The notes below the pieces were generated by a model. That model worked only from the letters and a program-made list of their open reading frames with translations. It ran no database searches and was not told the DNA's origin. Made by a program: the position numbers and the translations under genes. A stretch of DNA of 64,000 nucleotides from JAISST01 sp050434145 (GTDB taxonomy: Bacteria > Fusobacteriota > Fusobacteriia > Fusobacteriales > Fusobacteriaceae): the NCBI RefSeq assembly GCF_050434145.1, contig NZ_JBNPVX010000005.1:1-64000 (forward strand). The letters are read 5' to 3'. Within the stretch, counting starts at the first letter, position 1, and each line of letters begins with the position of its first letter. Shown piece after piece: positions 1 to 7,960 of this stretch.

Positions 1-27
1 CCTTGTTTTATGTTTGGTAGTGAATTC

Positions 28-36
28 ATTATAACA
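28..36 (-). promoter_or_regulatory. Leftward extended -10 promoter at the window edge
   Basis: On the minus strand the sequence reads TGTTATAAT, a good extended -10 element. It lies just before the window edge, so the transcript would run out of the window. The flanking first 90 bases contain no gene on either strand. They could be the leader of a gene, possibly a transposase, lying to the left. That is a guess from general appearance only. Confidence 0.3.
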
Positions 37-245
37 TATCAAGGTGTTTCTCTTTTTTATTTTTTGAAATTTCCCTACAAATATTTTACACTAACTTTTA
101 AGCGGTAGGAACAAGAGCAAAATGGGATTTGTTATAGAATTTTATTTTTATTGCTTAATGTATGTGTAAATTATGGAAAAAAAGCTTGCAATATATGGAA
201 TAAAATTTTATAATGTTATATAAAGATAAGTTTTTGGGGGCTCCT

Positions 246-2861
246 ATGGAAGAATTGAAAGTGTTATTATCAAAAAAAGATATTTCAATAGAGTATTTTA
301 TTAAGAATTTTCAATTGAACTATGATTTTTTGTTGAATAATTTATTAGAAGAATTAAAAGATTTTTTATGTAATGAATATTTTTATATAGAGAATATCTC
401 TGTTTATTATGATAAAAGAACAGTAGCTTTGTTTCCTATTTTCAAAAATTACTTGAAAAAAGATTTGCAGAGAAATGTTGTGAATGTGGTATTAGGTGAA
501 TTGGATTATTTTGCAGAAGGAAATGGATTGGAATGGGATTTTCTTACATCAGAAGAGGTAAAGAAATCTTTTTCTCACAATGTTGATCATCCATGTAAGT
601 TTGGCGAGTATTACTTAAAATTTGCTGAGTATAATGCATCTTATTTATCTTATAAACATGAAAATAAAATTTCTTTTTATTATACTTTTTCTAACAGTTA
701 TAATGAAGAATCTGGAAGTCTGATAGGAATTCATAGATTAAAAACAGAAGATGCTGAAGAAATATCTGATAGAGAAATGCTAACACTATGGTTGCAAAAT
801 GCACTAATCCCTGAAGGATTGGTTGGCAAAGGAAGAGATGCATACTTTAATTTGTTGCAAGAATTTAAGGAATATAAAATAATCTATAATGAAAATGGAA
901 AGATAATTTCATTTGATTATAATAAGGTAGTAGATGCCATACTTAACAAAAAGTTTCCAGTGAGTGGAGAAGTAGTGGCAGACAAACTGCTTAATGTTGA
1001 TACAGTTCGTATTGGAAAAAGTCCATATGGTCGTGAAAGAGTTTTTGATCCAAATTATGGGCATTGGGATATTTTTCCTGAAGAAAAACCTGATGATTAT
1101 TATACTGTAAGAGTAGATGAGCAGCTATATTACAGAGATCCTAGAAATGATATAAGAGATGGTGGGGCAATAGGAATTGACTTTGGTAGCAGAAGCTGTG
1201 TGGTGGCATTTCAAGAAGAAAATGACTATACACTACCTTTTATATTTGGGAAAAATATTTTTTCTAGAAAAAATATATATGAAAATGCATCAGCACTCAG
1301 AGTAAATAATTTAGATAAATTTTTATCTGAATATAATTCGGAAGTAAGCCGTCCTCACACAAGTTGGGATGATATTTCAATACCAACTTTGGAAGATCTT
1401 AATTCCCATTCAGAAAATATAATCAGTGATTTATATGGAAGTAGCAATGAAAAAGTTGATTTTGTAGAAATATATGCATATTATATTGGATCTTTTGTGA
1501 ATAATATGGACAATGGAATATATTTAGATTATGTACTATCATTTTCACCATTGGAATCCAATGAGAGAAAAAATAAAATTTTGGAAAGTTTTAAAAGAGG
1601 GATAAAAAAATCATTACCATATAGTATTTTAAAAGATAAAGAAATTATGGAAAGACTAAACATAGGTTATGGAGCATCTAGTGGAACAGCACTTGCAATT
1701 TCATCTATTAGTCAAAATGCATTATCGCCAAAAGATGATGAAGTGCTATTATTTGGTGCTTTTGATATGGGGGCTAATGCTACTGATTTTAGTTTTGGAT
1801 TTGTAAGGGGTTCAAATAAAAGAAAGCATGACTATATATTGGAAGATTTTGAAGTGTATGGGGATGAAGATCTAGGTGGAGAAAAGTTATTACAAGAGAT
1901 GACCATGGAGGTATTCAAGAATAATTTAGATATTATCAATGAACATTCTATAAAATTAGCTTTTTCCAATTTTTATTCTAAAAATCTTTTATCAACATAT
2001 AAAAATTCTGAAGAGACTTACTATAATATGATAACTATGAGTAATGCATTACGTGCATATGTGGAAAACCCAGAAGAAATCAATGTTAATTATCCTAATG
2101 GTACATTACGAGTTACTTTGATGAATGATAAAAAAGAATTGGTTCCTAATATCAAGTTTAATATAAATTTTCAAAGTCTTGACAGTGTGGGAGAGAGAAT
2201 TACTGAGGTTTCTTTAACCAAGTTTTTCTCTATATTAAATAAGATTTTTAACAGAGTGCAAAGTTATGTAAAATGCAAAGAAGTTAATATATTCATAGGT
2301 GGAAATGGGAGTAAGAATAAATATTTAAACAAGAGTTTTGAAAAAATATTAGCTAGTGAGATGTCAAAATCTTCTTATAAATATAAACTATATGTTCTTA
2401 ATGAACAAAGAGATTTTTCAAAAGCTAATAGGAAAACTGCAGTGGCCTTTGGAGTTCTTAATTCCAAAGTGGGGGGAAGAATCAAATTAATTCACAGGGA
2501 TTATGCAAATACAATGATGTCTGAAAGTAATTTTGGGTATTTTGTAGGTTATAATAATAAAGGAAAATTTAAGTGTGTATTACATCCTAACAGCAATTTG
2601 GATCAATGGGAAGAATTATTTGAAGCTGATGAAGAAATATTTGAAATTTATTATACTAAAGTTACAGAAGCAGCAACAAATACATTGGATATATTAAAAA
2701 CGCAAAGAAAGAGAATTAGAGTGGATAGAATTAAGCTGGACCACAATATTTATATTAGACCTAAGAGTAAGAATATTATAGAGTATGTTATTGCAACCCC
2801 TGAAGGCATAAAAGAAAAAGTTCTTATAGATGAAATAAAGTTGCTAGATTTATCTGAATAA
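246..2861 (+). CDS. Hsp70/actin-fold ATPase domain protein, function unknown
   Basis: A large soluble protein with a central Hsp70/actin-type ATPase core. Counting from an upstream in-frame ATG at 213, the phosphate-1 loop (IDFGSRSCVVA) is near residue 323, phosphate-2 (FDMGANATDFSFGF) near 518, and the adenosine motif (IFIGGNGSK) near 696. About 310 residues precede the ATPase core and about 150 follow it; I recognise neither part. There is no signal peptide or membrane segment. I prefer ATG 246 because a GGGGG ribosome-binding site lies 5 bases before it; ATG 213 would add 11 residues. It is a single-gene unit with its own terminator and no DnaJ or GrpE partner nearby. An atypical chaperone or an actin-like regulatory ATPase are the main possibilities. 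The ATPase fold call is fairly secure; the role is unknown. Confidence 0.75.
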   Translation: MEELKVLLSKKDISIEYFIKNFQLNYDFLLNNLLEELKDFLCNEYFYIENISVYYDKRTVALFPIFKNYLKKDLQRNVVNVVLGELDYFAEGNGLEWDFLTSEEVKKSFSHNVDHPCKFGEYYLKFAEYNASYLSYKHENKISFYYTFSNSYNEESGSLIGIHRLKTEDAEEISDREMLTLWLQNALIPEGLVGKGRDAYFNLLQEFKEYKIIYNENGKIISFDYNKVVDAILNKKFPVSGEVVADKLLNVDTVRIGKSPYGRERVFDPNYGHWDIFPEEKPDDYYTVRVDEQLYYRDPRNDIRDGGAIGIDFGSRSCVVAFQEENDYTLPFIFGKNIFSRKNIYENASALRVNNLDKFLSEYNSEVSRPHTSWDDISIPTLEDLNSHSENIISDLYGSSNEKVDFVEIYAYYIGSFVNNMDNGIYLDYVLSFSPLESNERKNKILESFKRGIKKSLPYSILKDKEIMERLNIGYGASSGTALAISSISQNALSPKDDEVLLFGAFDMGANATDFSFGFVRGSNKRKHDYILEDFEVYGDEDLGGEKLLQEMTMEVFKNNLDIINEHSIKLAFSNFYSKNLLSTYKNSEETYYNMITMSNALRAYVENPEEINVNYPNGTLRVTLMNDKKELVPNIKFNINFQSLDSVGERITEVSLTKFFSILNKIFNRVQSYVKCKEVNIFIGGNGSKNKYLNKSFEKILASEMSKSSYKYKLYVLNEQRDFSKANRKTAVAFGVLNSKVGGRIKLIHRDYANTMMSESNFGYFVGYNNKGKFKCVLHPNSNLDQWEELFEADEEIFEIYYTKVTEAATNTLDILKTQRKRIRVDRIKLDHNIYIRPKSKNIIEYVIATPEGIKEKVLIDEIKLLDLSE

Positions 2862-2863
2862 TA

Positions 2864-2905
2864 AAAAAGCTGTTGATTATGTTAAATAGTCAGCAGCTTT
2901 TTTTA
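2864..2905 (+). terminator. Rho-independent terminator of the Hsp70-like gene
   Basis: Arms at 2864-2876 and 2890-2902 form a 13-bp stem (AAAAAGCTGTTGA with TCAGCAGCTTTTT, one G-U pair) followed by a T run. Confidence 0.85.
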
Positions 2906-2973
2906 TTTAATTGTTTTTATGAACTGTTTCAGAAAGAAAAAGGCAAAAAAAGAACTAATTATAAATTTTTTTG

Positions 2974-3002
2974 TTGACAATGTAAAAATAAATTGATACA
3001 CT
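2974..3002 (+). promoter_or_regulatory. Promoter of the dehydratase-permease-GntR unit
   Basis: A perfect -35 TTGACA (2974-2979) is followed after 17 bases by TACACT (2997-3002). The next bases form the palindrome at 3004-3023, so the start site falls inside a likely operator. Confidence 0.7.
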
Positions 3003-3003
3003 A

Positions 3004-3023
3004 CCTGTAGGACAACCTACAGG
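3004..3023. promoter_or_regulatory. Palindromic operator candidate
   Basis: A perfect 8-bp inverted repeat, CCTGTAGG at 3004-3011 and CCTACAGG at 3016-3023, with a 4-base centre, sits directly after the -10 hexamer. Its size and position suit a dimeric repressor. The GntR protein at 5745 is the obvious candidate, by linkage only. Confidence 0.55.
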
Positions 3024-3062
3024 ATGTTTGGATATAAAAAATTTAAAAGGAGATGATTAGAT

Positions 3063-4256
3063 ATGAAAATTATAAGTTTAGATATTATGGCTTTAGAGAA
3101 AGATCCAAATTGTGGTAATAGACCCATTATATGCAGAATAAATACAGATGAAGGTATTTATGGTTATGGAGAGGCAGCTGTGGCAATAGGAACAGGTGCT
3201 ACTGCGGCTTTTGAATTATTGAAAGATTTTGCTCCCATGATAATTGGAATGGATCCAATGTATCATGAGGTTATATGGGAAAAACTTTTTAAGCAATCTT
3301 TTTGGGGACAAGGTAATGGTGCAATAATGATGGCAGCCATCAGCGCCATTGATATTGCTTTGTGGGATATAAAAGGAAAGGCAACCAATTTACCTTTATA
3401 TAAACTATTAGGTGGCAAGCAAAGAGAAACATTACGTTGCTATGCTAGTCAAATACAATTTGGTTGGGGCTGTGAAAGTTTTAATCCAGGAAAAGCTCCT
3501 AGTGGACATCCAGATTTTTATGTAGAAGCAGCAAAGACAGCAATAAACAGTGGCTATGATGCAATAAAAGGAAATTTTATGAGATTTGATAAGGATGGAA
3601 AAATACTATCTTATCTAGAATCAACTAGCTATCTCACCAAGAATATGATGAAATTAGCAGAAGAACGTATAGCTGCAGTGAGGGAAGCTATAGGACCACA
3701 CATTGATATAATTGTGGAAAATCATGCTATGACAGATGCTGCAACAGGATTGCAATTTGCAAGAATGGCTGAAAAATATGACATAATGTTCTTAGAGGAA
3801 CCTTGTACACCAATGAATCCTGATGTAATGAATAAAATAGCCAGAAAAACAAGTATACCTTTGGCAACAGGTGAAAGGACATATACACGATGGGGATTCC
3901 TACCTTTCTTGAAAGATCAGAGTCTTACAATAATTCAACCTGATATTGGTAATTGTGGTGGAGTAACAGAATGTAAGAAAATATGTGATATGGCACATAT
4001 TTATGATGTTAGTGTACAAACACATGTATGCTCTAGCCCTATAAGTGTAGCAGTCAGCTTGCATTTAGAGGCTGCAATCCCAAATTTTATTATTCATGAG
4101 CATCACTTGACAAATACGACACCATTTAATATAAGCCAAGGTGAGTATGATTATCAACCAATCAATGGTCATATATCTATTCCAGAATTACCAGGTATTG
4201 GTCAAGAAGTTTCAAGAGATGCACTGAAAAAAGCTCATATTGAAACAATAAAATAA
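3063..4256 (+). CDS. Enolase-superfamily sugar-acid dehydratase (galactonate-dehydratase-like)
   Basis: A mandelate racemase/muconate lactonizing enzyme family member of full length (397 aa). The N-terminal capping domain is followed by a TIM barrel with Lys169, a VENHA segment (Glu219, His221), FLEEP (Glu245, Glu246), GERTYTRW (Glu271), QPDIGNCGG (Asp294) and QTHVCSSP (His321). These align in order with the metal ligands and catalytic His residues of D-galactonate dehydratases. Where DgoD has Asp as first ligand this protein has Glu. Such enzymes dehydrate acid sugars to 2-keto-3-deoxy products in a Mg2+-dependent reaction. It leads a unit with an APC permease and a GntR regulator and has a strong AAAAGGAG site. 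The exact substrate cannot be told from sequence. No KDG kinase or aldolase lies nearby. Confidence 0.82.
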   Translation: MKIISLDIMALEKDPNCGNRPIICRINTDEGIYGYGEAAVAIGTGATAAFELLKDFAPMIIGMDPMYHEVIWEKLFKQSFWGQGNGAIMMAAISAIDIALWDIKGKATNLPLYKLLGGKQRETLRCYASQIQFGWGCESFNPGKAPSGHPDFYVEAAKTAINSGYDAIKGNFMRFDKDGKILSYLESTSYLTKNMMKLAEERIAAVREAIGPHIDIIVENHAMTDAATGLQFARMAEKYDIMFLEEPCTPMNPDVMNKIARKTSIPLATGERTYTRWGFLPFLKDQSLTIIQPDIGNCGGVTECKKICDMAHIYDVSVQTHVCSSPISVAVSLHLEAAIPNFIIHEHHLTNTTPFNISQGEYDYQPINGHISIPELPGIGQEVSRDALKKAHIETIK

Positions 4257-4323
4257 AACTGTATTACTGTTTGTATCTGATTACTATTGAGTAAATATAA
4301 GCAAATTAGAGGAGGAAATGTTT

Positions 4324-5655
4324 ATGGGGAATATGAATAATAACAGTGGGCTGAAATTAAAGGATCTTACTTCATTGGCAGCTGGACAAGTAATAGGAGC
4401 AGGAGTAGTAACTCTTGTTGGGCAAGCTATAGGAGTTACTGGACGTTCTGTGTGGTTAGCATATGCAACAGCGATTTTAATGGGATTTTGCATTATATTA
4501 CCATATATATTGTTAAGTAGCATGATACGGGTGAAAGGTGGAAATTATACTTTGGTAGCAACTGTATTGGGGAATAAATCTGGTGGAATGTATGGAATGG
4601 CATTTATTTTGAATATATTGGCATGTGGAATGTTTGGACTTGCAATGGGCTTTTATTTACAGTCTATTTTGCCATGGGTACCAGTAAAACCAGCAGCAAT
4701 AATAACAGTTACTTTATTTTGGCTAGCAAATATTGCAGGGATGAAATTTATCTCAAAGATTCAAAATATTATGACCATCTGTCTAATGACTGGTCTGGGT
4801 TTATTTATCGTAATGGGGTTATTTAAACTACAACCAGGTACATTTAATTTTTCTTCACCAGATTTTTTTACTAATGGTTCTGATGGCTTTTTTAAAGCAG
4901 TTTTAATGCTAGTATTTTCTTGTACAGGCCATGCTTTTGTTGTGTCATATAGTAAAGAGGCTCAAAATCCTAAACGAGATGTACCATTGGCAATAATATT
5001 TGCAACAGTAATTATATTTTTGTTGTATACAATAATAGCAATAGTGGCGAGTGGAATTCTGCCTATTAAAGAAGTAGCAGGAAGGCCGCTTACTGATGTT
5101 GCCAAGGATATAATGTCAAGACCGCTTGCCTTTGCCTTTGTAGTTGGAGGGCCTATTATGGCCTTGGCGACTACATTGAATTCATCTTTTGGAGCATTTT
5201 CAAGACCTTTTTTGCAAATGACAAATGATGGTTGGTTTCCTAAAAGTTGGGCTAAATTAACAAAAGATGGATCACCTTATATGATATTAACTGTTTTATA
5301 TGCATTGGCAATAATGCCCATATTATTTGGTCTCAATATACAAAGTATAGTAGGAAATGTTGTTTTCATTGGTAGATTTGCAGATTTATTAGCAATAAGT
5401 GCGGTGATGCTTATCCCTTCAAGGTTGCCAGATGCATGGGAAAATAGATATTTTAGAATATCAAAATCAGTATTTTATATTTTAATGATTCTCAGTATGT
5501 GTATGGCATTATTCTGTATAGGATTATCAATGCGAAGCATTACAAAAATGCAAGTAATTGTTACTGTCAGTATGTTTGTTATTTTTGGAATATATCTAAC
5601 TATACGTGAAAAAACTGGTAGTGTGAAAATGGAGAAAAGCTATGAACTGCAATAA
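4324..5655 (+). CDS. APC-family permease
   Basis: A hydrophobic protein with about 12 membrane segments. The first helix carries a glycine-rich break (AAGQVIGAGVVTLVGQAIG), the substrate-binding feature of amino acid/polyamine/organocation carriers. ATG 4318 and ATG 4324 are both in frame; AGAGGAGG at 4308-4315 has good spacing only to 4324, so I chose that one. It follows the dehydratase by 67 bases with no terminator between them, so the two are probably co-transcribed. The permease may import the dehydratase substrate or a related compound. APC carriers usually move amino acids or amines, which makes the pairing with a sugar-acid dehydratase unusual. The family call is firm; the substrate is unknown. 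Confidence 0.82.
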   Translation: MGNMNNNSGLKLKDLTSLAAGQVIGAGVVTLVGQAIGVTGRSVWLAYATAILMGFCIILPYILLSSMIRVKGGNYTLVATVLGNKSGGMYGMAFILNILACGMFGLAMGFYLQSILPWVPVKPAAIITVTLFWLANIAGMKFISKIQNIMTICLMTGLGLFIVMGLFKLQPGTFNFSSPDFFTNGSDGFFKAVLMLVFSCTGHAFVVSYSKEAQNPKRDVPLAIIFATVIIFLLYTIIAIVASGILPIKEVAGRPLTDVAKDIMSRPLAFAFVVGGPIMALATTLNSSFGAFSRPFLQMTNDGWFPKSWAKLTKDGSPYMILTVLYALAIMPILFGLNIQSIVGNVVFIGRFADLLAISAVMLIPSRLPDAWENRYFRISKSVFYILMILSMCMALFCIGLSMRSITKMQVIVTVSMFVIFGIYLTIREKTGSVKMEKSYELQ

Positions 5656-5744
5656 TAACAAATCTTAAATAAAAAATCTTGTTATTTCTTCAAAAAAAGC
5701 TTATTATATAGTAGTAAATTACAACTACTTGATAGGAGGGAGAA

Positions 5745-6440
5745 ATGGCACTAAAAAAATTGGAAAGAAAAAATGTGGCAGATGAAATATATGAAATATT
5801 AAAAAAAGAAATTTTGGAAGGTGCATTTAAAGTAGGTGAAAAACTTCCTTCAGAAGATAAACTGAGTAAACAAATGGGAGTGAGCAGAGCCTCAATAAGA
5901 GCTGCAATACAGAAATTGGTAACACTAGGTTTAGTCGAAACTAGGGTAGGTTATGGAAGTGTAATAAAGAAATTTGATTACAATGATTTCCTTGATAAAA
6001 TGTTTGGTCTTATTCTTACAGATAGTGACATAAGAAAAATTACAGAGTATAGATTAGGAACTGAAATGGCAATTACAGAAATTGCTATGAAGAAAGCTGT
6101 AGATAGTGATTATGCAAAATTAGAGTCAATAATGCTGCAAATGAATCAAGCATTAATACAAAATGATGTGATAGAACATAGTAGATTGGACTATGAATTT
6201 CATCTTGAAATTTGTAAAATTACTAATAATGATATTTTTATATCTACTTATGAAGTTATAGGAAAAATACTTCGACAGCACACAAGTATTCTAAATGAAG
6301 GTTATATAAAAAAAGCTAAATCGCTTAATCCATTTGATGATGTTCATTGGAAATTAATACAGGCAATGAAAAGAAAAGATTTGGAGACTTGTAAAAATTG
6401 CTATGTAGAGATGTTTTCTGTATTTGAAAAAATAGAATAG
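5745..6440 (+). CDS. GntR-family regulator, FadR subfamily (FCD domain)
   Basis: An N-terminal winged helix (residues about 8-75, with the diagnostic GEKLPSEDKLSKQMGVSRAS segment) is followed by an all-helical FCD ligand-binding domain (residues about 90-225). Length of 231 aa is normal. In FCD proteins a small organic acid releases the dimer from its operator. Linkage to the dehydratase and permease suggests it senses their substrate or product. A weaker dyad (AGTAGT at 5710-5715, ACTACT at 5724-5729) lies just ahead of its AGGAGGG site and could allow autoregulation. A terminator follows. Confidence 0.88.
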   Translation: MALKKLERKNVADEIYEILKKEILEGAFKVGEKLPSEDKLSKQMGVSRASIRAAIQKLVTLGLVETRVGYGSVIKKFDYNDFLDKMFGLILTDSDIRKITEYRLGTEMAITEIAMKKAVDSDYAKLESIMLQMNQALIQNDVIEHSRLDYEFHLEICKITNNDIFISTYEVIGKILRQHTSILNEGYIKKAKSLNPFDDVHWKLIQAMKRKDLETCKNCYVEMFSVFEKIE

Positions 6441-6447
6441 TGCAAAG

Positions 6448-6479
6448 AAAGTCTATTATTGTTAATAGACTTTTTTTCT
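6448..6479 (+). terminator. Terminator after the GntR gene
   Basis: An 11-bp stem (AAAGTCTATTA at 6448-6458, TAATAGACTTT at 6463-6473) with a TTGT loop and a T run. Confidence 0.88.
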
Positions 6480-6557
6480 AGAAATTTTATTGGAATATTT
6501 ATTATAAATATGATAATATAAAGTATGTAAGCTATATGTAAAGACTTGGGTGATGTT

Positions 6558-7079
6558 ATGGAAAAAATTGTAATAAAACAAAAAAGAATGCCATTTCTTT
6601 GGTTATTCTTAGGAGCCTCAATTTTTGTAATAGGTTGTGCACTAATGACTATTAAACATGAGTCATTATATTATAAAATTGTTGGGGGGATAGGAACACT
6701 ATTTTTTGGTTTTGGGATCATTTTATTTGGCAAAAACTTTTTTTCTCCACAAGAAATATTAATAATTGATGAATCAGGTATTTATAATAATATAAAAGAA
6801 AATTCTTTGGAATTTGTGCCATGGTCTGATATAAAAAACTTTTCAATAGATCCAGTTGTTGTTGGAAATATGGGGAATGTAAATAACTTTTTAATATCTG
6901 TAAATTTGAAAGATGAAGATAAATATATAAAGACAGCAACTGGGGTAAGACAAAAGCTGATGAATGCCAATAAAAGACTTGGTTATGCAATATATTCTAT
7001 TAATCTTACTGGGGCAGATAAAAAGAGAGAAGATGTGTTATATATTTTGAATGAATTTTTAAAAAGGTCTGGAATATAA
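6558..7079 (+). CDS. STM3941-like membrane protein
   Basis: A 173-aa protein with two N-terminal membrane segments (about residues 10-30 and 38-60) and a cytoplasmic domain. The pattern (LIIDESGIY, FVPWSDIKNF, NKRLGYAIYSINLTGADKKRE) resembles the STM3941 family of uncharacterised small membrane proteins with a PH-like soluble domain. A TTG at 6546 would add four residues; ATG 6558 is preferred because GGGTGAT precedes it. It lies between terminators and probably has its own promoter. No function is known. Confidence 0.62.
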   Translation: MEKIVIKQKRMPFLWLFLGASIFVIGCALMTIKHESLYYKIVGGIGTLFFGFGIILFGKNFFSPQEILIIDESGIYNNIKENSLEFVPWSDIKNFSIDPVVVGNMGNVNNFLISVNLKDEDKYIKTATGVRQKLMNANKRLGYAIYSINLTGADKKREDVLYILNEFLKRSGI

Positions 7080-7189
7080 TGTTATGCTATAAAATCTTGT
7101 CTTTCCTAATTAGATAGTTTGATTAAATTTATTTAAAATATAACAATATAGAGATATATAATTAATTATTATAAAGAAGTGATGAATAT

Positions 7190-7894
7190 ATGAGATTAGA
7201 GGGATTGTCAATAATGAAAGCTATGAAAAAAAGGGAAAAAATATTTAAGAAAGTGATTTTTTTGTCTTTTATAGCAGTTTTTATTTTCTTCTTTTTATTT
7301 TTACAATATTCAGCTCGGAGCATATCTGAATCTGTAGTTGGAACAGTACGATATCAAGAAAGAATTGCTAGTGCATACAAATTTTCACTTGTAATGGGAG
7401 TTATTCTTCTGACTTTTTATATAAGTACAATTGTTATATGGAATATTTTTAGTAGGATAGACGAATTTGCAGAAATAAGTGAGTATAAACTGAAAGAAAT
7501 CCAAGAAGTTCTGCCTAATAAACTATTTTGGGGAAAGCTTTGGTCATTTAAATCCAATGAATATTATTTTCAAAATTTTACAAATAAAGATCTGATAATT
7601 GAATATAATAAGAGAACTTTTTTTTATGTAACCAAATATTTGTTGTTTATTGACAGAGGAATTAAGTTACAAATATTAGACATTAATGATATTAAACAGA
7701 TAATACAGGCTAAAATAACAAATTTTCATTACATACAAAGAAGAAATGCCCAACAAGTAACATATAAATTTATAATGAATAGCGGAGAGGTAATATTAGC
7801 TTCTATACCATCTGGAATTATAAATTTTGATTTGTTTTCCAAAGTTGTTAAATATTATAATCCATATATAGATATGGTAAATGAAAGAGTTTAA
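7190..7894 (+). CDS. Two-helix membrane protein, unknown
   Basis: A 234-aa lysine-rich protein with two hydrophobic segments (about residues 22-42 and 66-88). A C-terminal soluble half (from about residue 110) is rich in beta-strand-like segments. It resembles its upstream neighbour in layout (two helices then a PH-like domain, LLFIDRGIKLQILDINDIKQI), so the two may be distant relatives. ATG 7214 (MKAMKKRE) is an alternative start. I do not recognise a family. Confidence 0.6.
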   Translation: MRLEGLSIMKAMKKREKIFKKVIFLSFIAVFIFFFLFLQYSARSISESVVGTVRYQERIASAYKFSLVMGVILLTFYISTIVIWNIFSRIDEFAEISEYKLKEIQEVLPNKLFWGKLWSFKSNEYYFQNFTNKDLIIEYNKRTFFYVTKYLLFIDRGIKLQILDINDIKQIIQAKITNFHYIQRRNAQQVTYKFIMNSGEVILASIPSGIINFDLFSKVVKYYNPYIDMVNERV

Positions 7895-7909
7895 TTAATA
7901 TAGTAATCA

Positions 7910-7940
7910 AAAACCTGTGGAATAATTCCACAGGTTTTTT
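7910..7940. terminator. Bidirectional terminator
   Basis: A 13-bp perfect stem (arms 7910-7922 and 7926-7938) with a TAA loop has an A run on one side and a T run on the other. It serves the plus-strand membrane protein and the minus-strand hydratase. Confidence 0.9.
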
Positions 7941-7960
7941 GATATAAAAATGTGAAAAAA

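Noticed and set aside
1..212. Insertion-sequence end at the left edge
   Set aside because: Only a leftward promoter-like element is visible; no terminal repeat or transposase lies within the window, so I list only the promoter at low confidence.
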